A stretch of DNA of 64,000 nt from Streptomyces tuirus (GCF_014701095.1 NZ_AP023439.1:7366001-7430000), one strand, 5' to 3'. Counted from the first letter of the stretch, positions 8,200-16,921 are shown. The notes: generated by a model not told the origin, from the letters alone. Numbers and translations: made by a program.

Positions 8200-10224
8200 A
8201 TGTCCCGTACGACCCCTCCCCGCGTGAGCGTGATCATCCCCGCGTACAACGCGATGCCGGAACTGACGCGCTGCGTCACCTCCGTGATGGAGCAGACGCT
8301 CGGTCCCGAGGCGATCGAGATCGTCGCGGTCGACGACGGCTCGACCGACGGCACCGGACAGGAACTGGACCGCCTCGCTCGGACCTGGTCCGGCATGCAG
8401 GTCGTCCATCAGCCCAACAGCGGAGGGGCCGGAGTCCCCCGCAACACCGGCCTGGACAGGGCCGTCGGCGACTACGTCTTCTTCCTCGACTCCGACGACT
8501 ACCTCGGCCCGGACGCCCTGCGCCGGATGGTCGCCATGGCGGACGAGAACCGCACCGACGTGGTCCTCGGCAAGATGGTGTCGGTCGGCGGACGAGCCGT
8601 GCCGACCGCGGTCTTCTCGCACAACCAGCCCCGGACCGACGTCTTCTCCTCCGCCGCCTACCGCACCCTGGGCTGCTGGAAGCTGTTCCGGCGCTCGCTG
8701 ATCGAACGGCTGGACCTGAGGTTCCCGCCGTACCGCAACTGCGAGGACAAGCCGTTCACGGCTGCCGCCTACCTCAACGCCGACGGCATCTCCGTGGTCG
8801 CCGACTACGACTGCTACTACTCGCGCAACCGCCAGAACGGCAACAACCTCACCCGCACCGCGGCCGACCTCGTCCACCGCATGGACGGCACCCGGCTGTG
8901 CTTCGAAACGGTCGCCCGCTACCTGGAGCCCGGACCGCGACAGGACCGGATCATGCGCCGCCACGTGGAGTGGGAACTGTGCGGGCCGCTGCGTGCGCTG
9001 CTGCCCCGCGAGAGCGACCAGCGGGCACGGGAGCACTTCTACCCGCAGTTCCGGCACTGGGCGCGGAACTACGTGAGCGACGGCGTCTTCCAGTCGATCG
9101 CCCCGCAGGACCGGCTGATCGTCCACCTCCTGCGCGACGACCGCTTCGAGGACCTCATGACCGTGGTCCGGCACGCCAAGGAGGACGCGGCGCGCGGCCA
9201 TGTGGTGGACAAGGGCCGCGTCTACTGGGCTCACCCCTTCTTCCGTGACCCCGCGAAGGCGGTCCCGGACATCTGCTTCGACGTCACGAGCCGCATCCCG
9301 GTCCCCCACGAACTGGCCGAAGCCGCCTGGACCGGCGACGGCGATGTGCTCCGGCTCGCCGGTCACGCACAGATTGAGTCCCTCGGCCCCCTCCAGTCCG
9401 GCACCCGCCTGATCCTGCGCCCGAGTGGCTTCCGGCACCCGGACATCCACGTGCCCGCGACCGTGGGCACGGACCCGCATGACGGCGGGGACGCCGCGAC
9501 CGGCTTCACGGCCGACGTGGACCTGGACACCGTGGACGCGGGCGCTCCGCTCGGCAGCGGCCGGTGGGACCTCTACCTGGATGTCCGCGCCCAGGGGGTG
9601 AGCCGAACCGTGAGGCTCCGGCAAGCCCGGACGGATGCGAACGGCGAGCGGCACGCTCCACCGCAGCGGGACCTGGCCCCCGGCCCCCGGCCCGGGCACG
9701 GCCCCACCACCGCACGCCCCTTCTTCACCCCCCACGGCCACCTCTCCCTGGACCTCCGGGAAGCCGAGGTCGCTCCGCTCTGCCGCGTGACCGGGATCGC
9801 CTGGGACACCTCCGCGCCCGCCACCCTCGTCGTCGGCGGCCGCCTGACCGACGATGCCGCCGGCCGCCCCGTCACCGCCCTGCGCGCCGAAGAGAACGCG
9901 GGCTCGGTGCGCGAGGTACCCCTGCTGTACGCACGCGACGGCAGCCCCGCCTTCACCGCCCGTCTGCCCGTGGGGACGCTGCGACCAGGACGGTGGACGC
10001 TGATCCTGCGCACGGACGACCCGGGAAGCCGCATCCCCGTCCCGCCCGCGAGGGCACTGTCCGGCACCCGGTGGTTTCGCGCGTCCCGCCTCGGCCGCCC
10101 CTACTACGCCAAGCCGCTCCCGGGCGGCCAGGGGGGAGCCCTGGTGCTGCGCGTGGCACCGGTCAGACTGACGGCGGCGGCCCTCCGCCGCGTGAAGGGC
10201 GTCAGCCGGTGGCTGATCCGCTAG
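8200..10224 (+). CDS. GT2 glycosyltransferase with C-terminal beta-rich region (wall-polymer type)
   Basis: A 674-residue protein. Residues ~1-230 are a GT-A fold family-2 glycosyltransferase: RVSVIIPAYN start, VDDGSTDGT nucleotide-binding loop, FFLDSDDYLG containing the metal-binding DxD (residues 97-100), and an NCEDKPF segment in the catalytic-base region. The long C-terminal part is predicted beta-rich and resembles the extensions of TarS/TagF-neighbour enzymes that decorate teichoic or other wall polymers. There is no transmembrane segment. The start at 8200 was chosen for a GGAG 9 nt upstream; an in-frame ATG-less extension to 8131 lacks a binding site. The last 16 bp overlap the next gene, so the two are probably coupled. 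The acceptor is unknown. Confidence 0.85.
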   Translation: MSRTTPPRVSVIIPAYNAMPELTRCVTSVMEQTLGPEAIEIVAVDDGSTDGTGQELDRLARTWSGMQVVHQPNSGGAGVPRNTGLDRAVGDYVFFLDSDDYLGPDALRRMVAMADENRTDVVLGKMVSVGGRAVPTAVFSHNQPRTDVFSSAAYRTLGCWKLFRRSLIERLDLRFPPYRNCEDKPFTAAAYLNADGISVVADYDCYYSRNRQNGNNLTRTAADLVHRMDGTRLCFETVARYLEPGPRQDRIMRRHVEWELCGPLRALLPRESDQRAREHFYPQFRHWARNYVSDGVFQSIAPQDRLIVHLLRDDRFEDLMTVVRHAKEDAARGHVVDKGRVYWAHPFFRDPAKAVPDICFDVTSRIPVPHELAEAAWTGDGDVLRLAGHAQIESLGPLQSGTRLILRPSGFRHPDIHVPATVGTDPHDGGDAATGFTADVDLDTVDAGAPLGSGRWDLYLDVRAQGVSRTVRLRQARTDANGERHAPPQRDLAPGPRPGHGPTTARPFFTPHGHLSLDLREAEVAPLCRVTGIAWDTSAPATLVVGGRLTDDAAGRPVTALRAEENAGSVREVPLLYARDGSPAFTARLPVGTLRPGRWTLILRTDDPGSRIPVPPARALSGTRWFRASRLGRPYYAKPLPGGQGGALVLRVAPVRLTAAALRRVKGVSRWLIR

Positions 10225-10724
10225 CGGATGTGCCGCCCGGCGCGGAGGCCGGTGTACTGGCGGAGCGTCTGAAGGAACGCATCTACGCGACGATCACGAT
10301 GATCGCCGTGGTGGTCGGTCTGTCCATCGGCGACGTGAGTGCACTCGGCGCCCTCGCCACGGTCCTGACGACCGCTCTGGGTCTCTGGCTCGCGGCGCTC
10401 GTCGCCGACCAGCAGGCCCACCGCACCGTCCACCGGCACCTCGCCACCGGCCGTGAGCTGCGCCGCATGCTGTACGTCAGCAGCCCACTGCTGTCCTGCG
10501 CCGTGGGCCCGTCCGTGCTGATCGCCCTGGCCGCACTCGACGTCCTGACCCTGCACGCCGCGTTGCCGGCGGCGGCGGGCGTGTGCGTGTTCTCGCTCTT
10601 TCTGTGGGGCTGTGTGGGCGGGCTGCGCATGGGAGGCGGCGTCCTGGCGGCTCTGGTGGCGGGCCTGGTGGACGCCGCGATCGGTGTGGCCGTCGCCCTG
10701 GTGAAGGCGGCTGCCGGGCACTGA
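10209..10724 (+). CDS. Small integral membrane protein, uncharacterised
   Basis: A 171-residue protein with four predicted hydrophobic helices (ATITMIAVVVGLSIG, ALATVLTTALGLWLAAL, LLSCAVGPSVLIALAAL, and a C-terminal pair around VCVFSLFLWG and VLAALVAGLVDAAIG). An internal cytosolic segment is rich in Arg and His (HRTVHRHLATGRELRR). The GTG at 10209 lies inside the end of the glycosyltransferase gene with AAGGG about 10 nt upstream; a second in-frame GTG at 10230 is an alternative. I do not recognise the family. Coupling to the GT2 gene suggests a joint role at the membrane, which is inference only. Confidence 0.7.
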   Translation: MADPLADVPPGAEAGVLAERLKERIYATITMIAVVVGLSIGDVSALGALATVLTTALGLWLAALVADQQAHRTVHRHLATGRELRRMLYVSSPLLSCAVGPSVLIALAALDVLTLHAALPAAAGVCVFSLFLWGCVGGLRMGGGVLAALVAGLVDAAIGVAVALVKAAAGH

Positions 10725-10733
10725 CCCGCGGGA

Positions 10734-11189
10734 TCAGTCCCGTTGCGAGGCGAGCAGCTCCCCGAGTTTGCCGAGACCCTGACTCCAGCCTTCCTCGTGG
10801 AGGGCCCGCCGCCGCTCCGAGGCGAACTCGCCCTGATCCAGGACGAGTTCGGAGCGCGCGGCGTCGATGTCGTGAAGTGACAGTGTCACCACCGTCTCCC
10901 GGTCCTCGGGGTCGGGATCCTCCCAGCGGAAGGTGTACGCCAGGCGTTCCGGGGGCTCGACCTCGAGGAACTCGCCGACCAGGTAGAACAGTTCACCTTC
11001 CGGAGGTCGCATCGCGATGCGGTAGGCACCGCCCGGGCGCAGGTCGCTCTCCACACTCGGGATGGTGAACCCGTCCGGCCCCCACCAGCGGGCCAGTTCC
11101 CGGGGATCGGTCAGCTCCCGGAACACGGCCGGGCACGATCCGTCCAGGGCGCGCCGCAGACGCACTCTCAGTTCACCGCCACGTGTCAT
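10734..11189 (-). CDS. SRPBCC/AHSA1-family protein
   Basis: A 151-residue protein of the START/SRPBCC superfamily in its activator-of-Hsp90 (AHSA1) branch. Visible hallmarks are VFRELTDPRELARWWGP near the N-terminus, a GGAYRIAM strand, VEPPERLAYTFRWED and a C-terminal helix HEEGWSQGLGKLGELL. Such proteins bind hydrophobic ligands; few have a known role. The ATG at 11189 is preceded by GGGAGG with 8-nt spacing and is preferred over the in-frame start at 11210. The gene is convergent with the small membrane protein gene, only 9 bp away. Confidence 0.85.
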   Translation of the reverse strand: MTRGGELRVRLRRALDGSCPAVFRELTDPRELARWWGPDGFTIPSVESDLRPGGAYRIAMRPPEGELFYLVGEFLEVEPPERLAYTFRWEDPDPEDRETVVTLSLHDIDAARSELVLDQGEFASERRRALHEEGWSQGLGKLGELLASQRD

Positions 11190-11282
11190 CACGCCCACCT
11201 CCCACCGCAAGTGCCAGGAAGGACCGTCACACCCAGTCTATGGTCCGGGGCGGTGGAAAACCGCTGCTGGACGGGATGCTGG

Positions 11283-12161
11283 TCAGGCGATGCCCAGCCG
11301 GTGTGCGACGGTGCCGAGGGCCGTGCCCAGCGGCAGGGAAACCCTGGTGAGGGCGTGCTGATCGCCCCGGGTCTGATCCCGGTTGACGATCAGCACCGGC
11401 TTGCCTTCCTGCACCGCCTGGCGGACGAACCGAAGCCCGGACATCACCGTCAGCGACGAGCCGAGGACCAGCACCGAGGTCGCCGCGCGGACCAGCTCAC
11501 GGCAGTGCGCCACCCGCTGCGGCGGAACGGTTTCGCCGAAGAACACGACGTCCGGTTTGAGTGTGCCGCCGCAGGCCACGCAGGCCACCATGCGGAAGCC
11601 CCCGACCTGGTCGTCCGTGAGGTCGGCGTCCCCGTCCGGGTTGATTCCGGCGGCCACGGGTTCGAACGCCGGGTTGGCCTCCTCCAGTCGCAGCGCGAGT
11701 TCGTGACGCGGGCTGACGGCCCCGCAGGAGAGGCAGCGGACCCGGGTCAGGGTCCCGTGGAGCTCCACGACGTCCTCACTGCCGGCGGCCTGGTGCAGGC
11801 CGTCCACGTTCTGGGTGATGACACCCGAGAGCAGACCGTGCCGCCCGAAGGCCGCCACGGCCTGGTGGCCGGCGTTGGGCCGGGCCCGGCCGAAGGTGCG
11901 CCAACCGAGGTGGCTGCGGGCCCAGTACCGTCGCCGGGCCCGGGCGTCGGCGGTGAAGTCCTGGTAGGTCATCGGCGTGTGCCGGCTCAGGCTCCCGCCC
12001 TCGCCCCGGTAGTCGGGGATGCCCGATTCCGTGGAGATGCCCGCTCCGCTGAGCACCAGCACTCCGCCGGTGCGCAGCGCGTCGGTGACCGGCTCCAGAT
12101 CCGTGGTCGCCGGCGGCAGGTCCCCGGCAGGGGTCCAGCTCAGGGTCGGGCGCATGCGCAT
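11283..12161 (-). CDS. NAD-dependent protein deacylase, Sir2 family
   Basis: A 292-residue sirtuin. NAD-binding motifs are present: VLVLSGAGISTESGIPDYRG at the N-terminus and TQNVDGLHQAAG. The catalytic histidine is in VELHGT, the structural zinc site has two CxxC pairs (CLSC and CVAC), and GSSLTVMSG closes the Rossmann part. Sirtuins remove acyl groups from lysines, for example on acyl-CoA synthetases. Two ATGs, at 12161 and 12155, are possible; neither has a clear Shine-Dalgarno sequence, and the transcript may be leaderless. It is divergent from the GlsB-type gene. Confidence 0.93.
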   Translation of the reverse strand: MRMRPTLSWTPAGDLPPATTDLEPVTDALRTGGVLVLSGAGISTESGIPDYRGEGGSLSRHTPMTYQDFTADARARRRYWARSHLGWRTFGRARPNAGHQAVAAFGRHGLLSGVITQNVDGLHQAAGSEDVVELHGTLTRVRCLSCGAVSPRHELALRLEEANPAFEPVAAGINPDGDADLTDDQVGGFRMVACVACGGTLKPDVVFFGETVPPQRVAHCRELVRAATSVLVLGSSLTVMSGLRFVRQAVQEGKPVLIVNRDQTRGDQHALTRVSLPLGTALGTVAHRLGIA

Positions 12162-12279
12162 GTCGTCAGCGTACGGAACAAGGCTGCAGAGCCGATATCG
12201 GACGGAGACGTTTGGGCGGGCGGGATCGGCGCACCCGATGACTTAACAGAATCCTTATGCGACGAAGCGGAGACACACC

Positions 12280-12558
12280 ATGGGCATCATTGCTTGGATC
12301 ATCATCGGGCTCCTCGCCGGCGCGATCGCCAAGGCGCTGATGCCGGGCAAGGACCCGGGCGGCATCATCATCACCATGCTCATCGGCATCGTCGGGGGAC
12401 TGCTCGGCGGTTGGCTCGGCAAGGTCATCTTCGGTGTGGACTCCATCGACGGGTTCTTCGAGCTCTCCACGTGGATCGCCGCGATCGTCGGCTCCCTTAT
12501 CCTGCTCGCCCTGTACCGCGTCGTCGCCGGCAACCGACGCTCGCACCGGCACGCCTGA
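12280..12558 (+). CDS. GlsB/YeaQ/YmgE-family stress membrane protein
   Basis: A 92-residue small membrane protein with the family pattern of three hydrophobic helices separated by glycine-rich turns (IIAWIIIGLLAGAIAK, GGIIITMLIGIVGGLLGGWLG, WIAAIVGSLILLALYR) and a basic HRHA tail. Family members (Transgly_assoc, PF04226) are induced by general stress; their biochemical role is unclear. A GGAG lies 7-8 nt upstream of the ATG. Transcription ends at the strong hairpin just downstream. Confidence 0.9.
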   Translation: MGIIAWIIIGLLAGAIAKALMPGKDPGGIIITMLIGIVGGLLGGWLGKVIFGVDSIDGFFELSTWIAAIVGSLILLALYRVVAGNRRSHRHA

Positions 12559-12591
12559 CCCGGCGCAGGCAGACGCCTCCGAATACCCCCC

Positions 12592-12649
12592 AACAGACCC
12601 TGAGGGCTCCCTTCCCGTACGCACCGGAAGGGAGCCCTCGGGGTCTGTT
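12592..12649. terminator. Strong bidirectional terminator
   Basis: A near-perfect 24-bp inverted repeat: arms at 12592-12615 (beginning AACAGACCC) and 12626-12649 (ending GGTCTGTT) with one G-U mismatch and a 10-nt loop. It separates the convergent GlsB-type gene from the end of the polysaccharide operon, so it should stop transcription from both sides. Confidence 0.85.
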
Positions 12650-12688
12650 CGGTCGTCGGCCGCCCCGGTAGCCATGGCACCCGCGTGG

Positions 12689-13522
12689 TCAGCAAGGGCT
12701 CCGCCACACCCCGAGTTCCGGCTCCTTGCGCATCGACGACAGCCTCAGCCGGCGGGACTCGGCACAGAAGCTGCTCCGCGGCTCCTCGTACTCCACGTGG
12801 AACACCGCCTTGCCCGCGGCGATGAACGGGGAGAGCTCGCCGCACTCGTCGTACTGGGCGCACTCCTCGTTGACCGCGAAGTCGAAATGGCCCACGAGCT
12901 CGGGGATCTGGGGAAGGTCGTTCTTCAGCCCCACCGACAGCCCCCGCTCGTGGGCGATGTCCGCGATCATGCGGTTGTACCTGAGCTGGTCACTCGCGGT
13001 GAGCGGAAAGCCGGTGTCGTTGCCGTAGCCCTCCACCAGATCGGGCTCCACCGCGTCGAAGCCCTTGTCGCGGCACATGTCGAAGCGGCGTTCCATGATC
13101 GGTCGCAGGACGGACAACTGCCGGATGTCCAGCCACCGCTCGCCCGACCACCCGTTGGGCTCGCCGAGAACCGCACGGGGGAAGGCGCTCCGGTCCGGCC
13201 GGAAGTCCTCCCACGCTCCCACGTTGACGTAGCAGATGACCTTCCTCCCCGCGCGGTGCAGCCGGGCCACGTCAGCGGCGGAGTTCTCGAAACCGTCGAT
13301 GTCGTAGACCGGCACGTCGGCCGACGCGTCGACCCTGCCGTCCAGCTGCCACTGCCAGGCGAGACCCGGACGGGGCTGCCACACGGACCGCGAGGGCGAC
13401 GCCGTATCGTGCGCCCCGCCGTGCGCGTCGCGGGGTGGCTCGGCGCTGCCGGAGCAGCCCGTCAGCGCCGCGGCCGTCAGCGCGGACAGCAGGGCCGCAC
13501 GGGCAAGGGCGCGCCCGCTCAT
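12689..13522 (-). CDS. Ega3-like endo-alpha-1,4-galactosaminidase (GH114), lipoprotein
   Basis: A 277-residue protein beginning with a lipoprotein signal (basic start, hydrophobic stretch, lipobox LTGC), so it should be anchored on the outer membrane face. After a ~25-residue linker comes a TIM-barrel GH114 domain: VPVYDIDGFENS, GRKVICYVNVGAWEDFRPD, ERWLDIR, GFDAVEPDLVEGYGNDTGF, GLSVGLKND, FDFAVNEECAQYDEC and GKAVFHVEY. Family members cut alpha-1,4-linked (acetyl)galactosamine; Aspergillus Ega3 is the characterised example. The acidic residues expected of the active site are in CYVNVGAWED and AVEPD. Its ATG overlaps the stop of the Sph3-like gene (ATGA), so it is the last gene of the coupled operon. 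Its likely job is trimming or releasing the polymer during secretion. Confidence 0.9.
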   Translation of the reverse strand: MSGRALARAALLSALTAAALTGCSGSAEPPRDAHGGAHDTASPSRSVWQPRPGLAWQWQLDGRVDASADVPVYDIDGFENSAADVARLHRAGRKVICYVNVGAWEDFRPDRSAFPRAVLGEPNGWSGERWLDIRQLSVLRPIMERRFDMCRDKGFDAVEPDLVEGYGNDTGFPLTASDQLRYNRMIADIAHERGLSVGLKNDLPQIPELVGHFDFAVNEECAQYDECGELSPFIAAGKAVFHVEYEEPRSSFCAESRRLRLSSMRKEPELGVWRSPC

Positions 13523-14181
13523 CGGCCGGCCCCGGCGAGAGCGGGCGTCAACTCGGCCCAGGGGTTGGGTGGTTCACCCGTCACCGGACCGCAGACCGCC
13601 GCCCCGCGCTCGTGCGCCGTGCGAACGGCCAGCGGAACGAGCGCCTCGGGCACGCCGTACACGAGGTGGCACAGCCGCCCGGCCGGGTGTCGTGCGGTCC
13701 ATGCCGGCCGGCTGAAGGCGGAGACGTACGTCGACCAGTGCCCCTCGAAGGTGACGGTCAGGTCGGCGAGGCGGGCGTATCCCGGCGCGGGATGGACCCC
13801 GGGGTTGAGGACGACCGTCCCCACGCCCAGCCGGCGCAGCGTCCGCACCAGCCGTCGGCAGGCCGCCAGCCCGTCCGCCGTCGCCGTCACCCGGTCCAGG
13901 AAGCAACCGTCCGCCGCGTACCAGTCGCGGTGCCGCCGCACGTCCTCGGTGATCTCCGCTGGGTCACGCACCCCGTAGTCGGTGTCGACATAGCCCAGCA
14001 GCCGCGCCCCCGCGGCGCGCAGCGCACCGGCCGCCGCGGTGAACGCCGGGTCGGGGACCTCGCCCGGACCGCTCGCCGGGTTGAGAACGACACCGTAGGT
14101 GCGGGTCGCCGCGGTGATCAGGCGGTGCCAGGCGCCCGGGTCCTCGGCCGGATGGACGTACAGCGGGATCAGCAGGCTCAC
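13519..14181 (-). CDS. Spherulin-4 / Sph3-like glycoside hydrolase (GH135-type)
   Basis: A 220-residue TIM-barrel protein of the spherulation-specific family 4. Recognisable strands are LLIPLYVHPA, YGVVLNPASGPG, RLLGYVDTDYGVR, WYAADGCFLDRV, GTVVLNPG and LTVTFEGHWSTY. In fungal Sph3 the acid residues after the fifth strand (DE) and in the FE segment are essential for cleaving galactosaminogalactan; here the first pair reads DR, while the FE glutamate is kept. There is no signal peptide, unlike fungal Sph3, so it may act in the cytosol or on the inner membrane face. The GTG at 14181 overlaps the upstream epimerase stop (GTGA), and the stop overlaps the GH114 start (ATGA). The longer open frame upstream lies inside the epimerase gene and is not coding. 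Confidence 0.85.
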   Translation of the reverse strand: MSLLIPLYVHPAEDPGAWHRLITAATRTYGVVLNPASGPGEVPDPAFTAAAGALRAAGARLLGYVDTDYGVRDPAEITEDVRRHRDWYAADGCFLDRVTATADGLAACRRLVRTLRRLGVGTVVLNPGVHPAPGYARLADLTVTFEGHWSTYVSAFSRPAWTARHPAGRLCHLVYGVPEALVPLAVRTAHERGAAVCGPVTGEPPNPWAELTPALAGAGR

Positions 14182-15080
14182 GGCGTACCGCCGCCTTCCC
14201 ACAGAGCGGCCAGCGCGTCGTCGAGGGAGTGGGCCGGACGCCAGCCCAGGGCCTCCTCGGCGGCGGAGATGTCCGAACACTGCCACGACACCTGCGCGGA
14301 GCGGGCCGAACCGGCCGGACTCGCCGCGCCCTCCTCGATCCGGCCCCGGAAGCCGGCCAGACCGGCCAGGCCCCCCACCAGGTCGCGCACCGGGACGGCC
14401 CTGCCCCCGCCGACGTTGAGGACGGGCGGCAGCGGGCCCGGAGCCGTGGCCGCGAGGACCACCGCCCGTGCCACGTCGCGCACGTCGACGAAGTCGCGGT
14501 GGGCGGACAGGTCGCCGAGTCGCAGCACCGCCTCCGGGTCGGGCCCGGCCTCGCGCAGCAGCGCGGCGATCCGGCCGGGCAGCCCGGTGGACGGTGCTCC
14601 GGGCCCCACCGGATTGCCCACCCGCAGCACCACCGCGTCCAGGCCGGAGGCGGTCACCGCGACCGTACCCGCGAGCTTCGTCGCACCGTAGGGGCCGACC
14701 GGGCGGGTGGCGGCCGACTCCGGCACCGGCATGTCCGGCGTGCCCGGGCCGTACTCGGCGGCCGAGCCCAGATGCACCAGACGGGCCGCGGGGGCCGCCT
14801 CGCGCAGAGCCGCGCACAGCGCCGCGGGACCACGCGCGTTGACCTCGGCGAGGGTGACGGCGTCGCCGCCGGTTGCGCCCGCGCAGTTGACGACGGTGTC
14901 GGGCGCCGCCGACGCGAGGGCCTTCGCCAGCCGCTCCGGGCGAACGCGGGCGAGATCGGCGTCGACATCGGCGGCCGGTGACCGGCCGCCGACGAGGACC
15001 CGCGCGCCCGGCAGAGCACGCAGCCGCTGCGCGACGTGAGCGCCGAGATAGCCGGTGGAACCCAGGACGAGAATGCGCAT
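14178..15080 (-). CDS. NAD-dependent NDP-sugar epimerase/dehydratase (extended SDR)
   Basis: A 300-residue Rossmann SDR starting MRILVLGSTGYLGAHV (GxxGxxG). It has the catalytic YGATK (YxxxK), a GSAAEYG segment carrying the Ser, and a DFVDVRDVARAV segment typical of extended SDRs acting on nucleotide sugars. The ATG at 15080 lies 7 nt after the nucleotidyltransferase stop codon, with AAGGGAG inside the end of that gene. The 4-bp GTGA overlap with the Sph3-like gene shows tight coupling. In this operon it probably supplies the NDP-sugar donor (4-epimerisation or 4-keto reduction). Substrate not assignable from sequence. Confidence 0.87.
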   Translation of the reverse strand: MRILVLGSTGYLGAHVAQRLRALPGARVLVGGRSPAADVDADLARVRPERLAKALASAAPDTVVNCAGATGGDAVTLAEVNARGPAALCAALREAAPAARLVHLGSAAEYGPGTPDMPVPESAATRPVGPYGATKLAGTVAVTASGLDAVVLRVGNPVGPGAPSTGLPGRIAALLREAGPDPEAVLRLGDLSAHRDFVDVRDVARAVVLAATAPGPLPPVLNVGGGRAVPVRDLVGGLAGLAGFRGRIEEGAASPAGSARSAQVSWQCSDISAAEEALGWRPAHSLDDALAALWEGGGTP

Positions 15081-15087
15081 GACGTGC

Positions 15088-15801
15088 TCAGGCTCCCTTG
15101 AGCAGAAGCGACTTGCGGGTGGTGAACTCGGCATTGGCCCGGTCGTAGTCGTCCGGGCGGCCGATGTCCAGCCAGTACCCGTCGAACTCGTAGGCGTGCG
15201 GCTGGTTGTCGGTCTTGAGCAGGTCGAGCACCAACTCGTCGAAGCCGAGCGGGAGTCCGGGCGTGTAGCCGTCGAGGGTGGTGCGGGACAGGCCGTAGAC
15301 GCCCATGGAGACGCGGTAGTCCACGCTCGGCTTCTCGGTGAACGCGACGACCTTGCTGGAGTCGGTGGTCAGCACCCCGAAGTCGATGTGCACCTTGCGG
15401 GCGTACGTCGCGATGGTCAGCGGGGCCCCGGACGCGCGGTGCCGGTGCAGGACGTCGGCGTAGTCGAGGTCGGTGAGGACGTCGCCGTTCATCACAAGGA
15501 ACGTCTCGGGCAGGCGGTCGCGCAGATTGAGCAGCGGGCCCATGGTGCCCAGCGGGCTCTCCTCGGTGGCGTAGTCGACGGCCAGGCCCCACTGGGAGCC
15601 GTCGCCGACGTAGGCGCGGATGATCTCGCCGAGGTGGCCGATGGCGATGGTGCAGCTGGTGAAGCCGGCCGTGGACAACTGGCGCAGCACGATCTCCAGG
15701 ATCGCGTGCTGGTCGCCGATGGGCACGAGCGGCTTGGGCAGCGCGGTGGTGTACGGGCGCAGCCGGACGCCCTTGCCTCCCGCCAGGATCACTGCGTGCA
15801 T
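15088..15801 (-). CDS. Sugar-1-phosphate nucleotidyltransferase
   Basis: A 237-residue nucleotidyltransferase (NTP_transferase, RmlA/GalU-like fold). It starts MHAVILAGGKGVRLRPYT (GGxGxRLxP pyrophosphorylase signature) followed by PKPLVPIGD, and has the metal-binding FLVMNGDVL and a late FDGYWLDIGRPDDY segment. It activates a sugar-1-phosphate to an NDP-sugar. AAGGAGGAG lies 4-5 nt upstream of the ATG, one of the strongest binding sites in the operon. The nucleotide and sugar are not predictable. It sits between the two SDR genes, which supports a dedicated NDP-sugar route for the polysaccharide. Confidence 0.9.
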   Translation of the reverse strand: MHAVILAGGKGVRLRPYTTALPKPLVPIGDQHAILEIVLRQLSTAGFTSCTIAIGHLGEIIRAYVGDGSQWGLAVDYATEESPLGTMGPLLNLRDRLPETFLVMNGDVLTDLDYADVLHRHRASGAPLTIATYARKVHIDFGVLTTDSSKVVAFTEKPSVDYRVSMGVYGLSRTTLDGYTPGLPLGFDELVLDLLKTDNQPHAYEFDGYWLDIGRPDDYDRANAEFTTRKSLLLKGA

Positions 15802-15869
15802 GGGGCTCCTCCTTCGTGAACGCTTCGTGGACGTGCGCGGACGTGACGGACGAGTTGCGCTGTGCGGGG

Positions 15870-16871
15870 TCAGATGTTGTAGATGCCGGTCTTGTAGCGG
15901 GCGAGGTTGGCCGGGTCGCGGAAGAACTCCACGGTGGCCGCCAGGCCTTCCTCCAGGGTGTGCGCGGGCTGCCAGCCGGTGGCCGCCGCGAGCCGGCTCG
16001 CGGCCGCGACCAGCCGCATCACCTCGGAGTTCGCGGGACGGATGCGGGCGGTGTCCTCTCGGACGTCGAGGGCGGTGTCCATCACCTTGCCGATCAGCGC
16101 GACCAGGTCGCCGACCGAGATCTCCCCGCCGGTCCCGGCGTTGAAGGTACGGCCGACGACCTGCCCGGCGGGCGCGGTGCCGACGGCGAGGAAGGCCTGC
16201 GCGGTGTCCTTGACGAAGGTGAAGTCCCGGGTGGGACGCAGGTCGCCGAGGGTGATGGTGCGTTCCCCCGCCGCGACCTGCCCGATGACGGTGGGGATGA
16301 CCGCGCGCATCGACTGGCGCGGCCCGAAGGTGTTGAAGGGCCGCAACGTGACCACCGGGGTGTCGAAACTGGCGTGGTAGCTGTCGGCCAGCCGGTCCCC
16401 GCCCGCCTTCGAAGCGGCGTACGGCGACTGGGTGTTGATGGGGTGGTCCTCGGTGATGGGCACGGTCTGCGCGGTGCCGTACGTCTCGCTGGTGGAGGTG
16501 TGCACCAGCCGGGGCGTGCCGAGTGCGCGCACGGCCTCCAGCACGTTGAGGGTGCCGGTGACGTTGGTGTCCACGTAGCTGTGCGGGGCCTGGTAGGAGT
16601 ACGGGATCGCGATCAGGGCGGCCAGGTGGTAGGCGGTGTCGGCGCCGTCGAGGAGGCCGCGGACCGAGCCGGGGTCACGGACGTCGCCGAGGACGATCTC
16701 CACCTGGTCCAGGACGTCCGGGTGCAGGGTCTCCAGCCAGCCGTAGGAGGAGAAGGAGTTGTACTGGGCCATGGCCCTGACCCGGTGGCCGGAGGCGACC
16801 AGTGCCTCGGTGAGGTGCGAGCCGATGAAGCCCTCGGCTCCGGTGACGGCGGCGAGCGGTGCGGAGGTCAA
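15870..16871 (-). CDS. LegB-like NAD-dependent NDP-sugar 4,6-dehydratase/epimerase
   Basis: A 333-residue extended SDR. The N-terminal VTGAEGFIGSHL is the NAD-binding glycine motif. The YNSFSSYGWLETL segment, LIAIPYSYQAPHSYVDTN, STSETYG and YAASKAGGDRL closely follow the NAD-dependent 4,6-dehydratase LegB pattern known from legionaminic acid routes, and more distantly UDP-GlcNAc 4-epimerases. The start is TTG at 16871, supported by GAAGGGA 8 nt upstream; no ATG or GTG fits the start of the fold. It probably converts a UDP-HexNAc to the 4-keto or 4-epimer form needed for the polymer. The frame is open far upstream, but this is only GC-rich shadow over the membrane protein gene. Confidence 0.85.
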   Translation of the reverse strand: MTSAPLAAVTGAEGFIGSHLTEALVASGHRVRAMAQYNSFSSYGWLETLHPDVLDQVEIVLGDVRDPGSVRGLLDGADTAYHLAALIAIPYSYQAPHSYVDTNVTGTLNVLEAVRALGTPRLVHTSTSETYGTAQTVPITEDHPINTQSPYAASKAGGDRLADSYHASFDTPVVTLRPFNTFGPRQSMRAVIPTVIGQVAAGERTITLGDLRPTRDFTFVKDTAQAFLAVGTAPAGQVVGRTFNAGTGGEISVGDLVALIGKVMDTALDVREDTARIRPANSEVMRLVAAASRLAAATGWQPAHTLEEGLAATVEFFRDPANLARYKTGIYNI

Positions 16872-16921
16872 CTGCGGTGTCCCTTCGGTTGGGTGGGGTG
16901 CGAGTGGAGAGCGGGTGGGGC

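Noticed and set aside
12434..13978. 514-codon plus-strand frame over the GH114 and Sph3-like genes
   Set aside because: It crosses the strong terminator and opposes two genes with clear family motifs.
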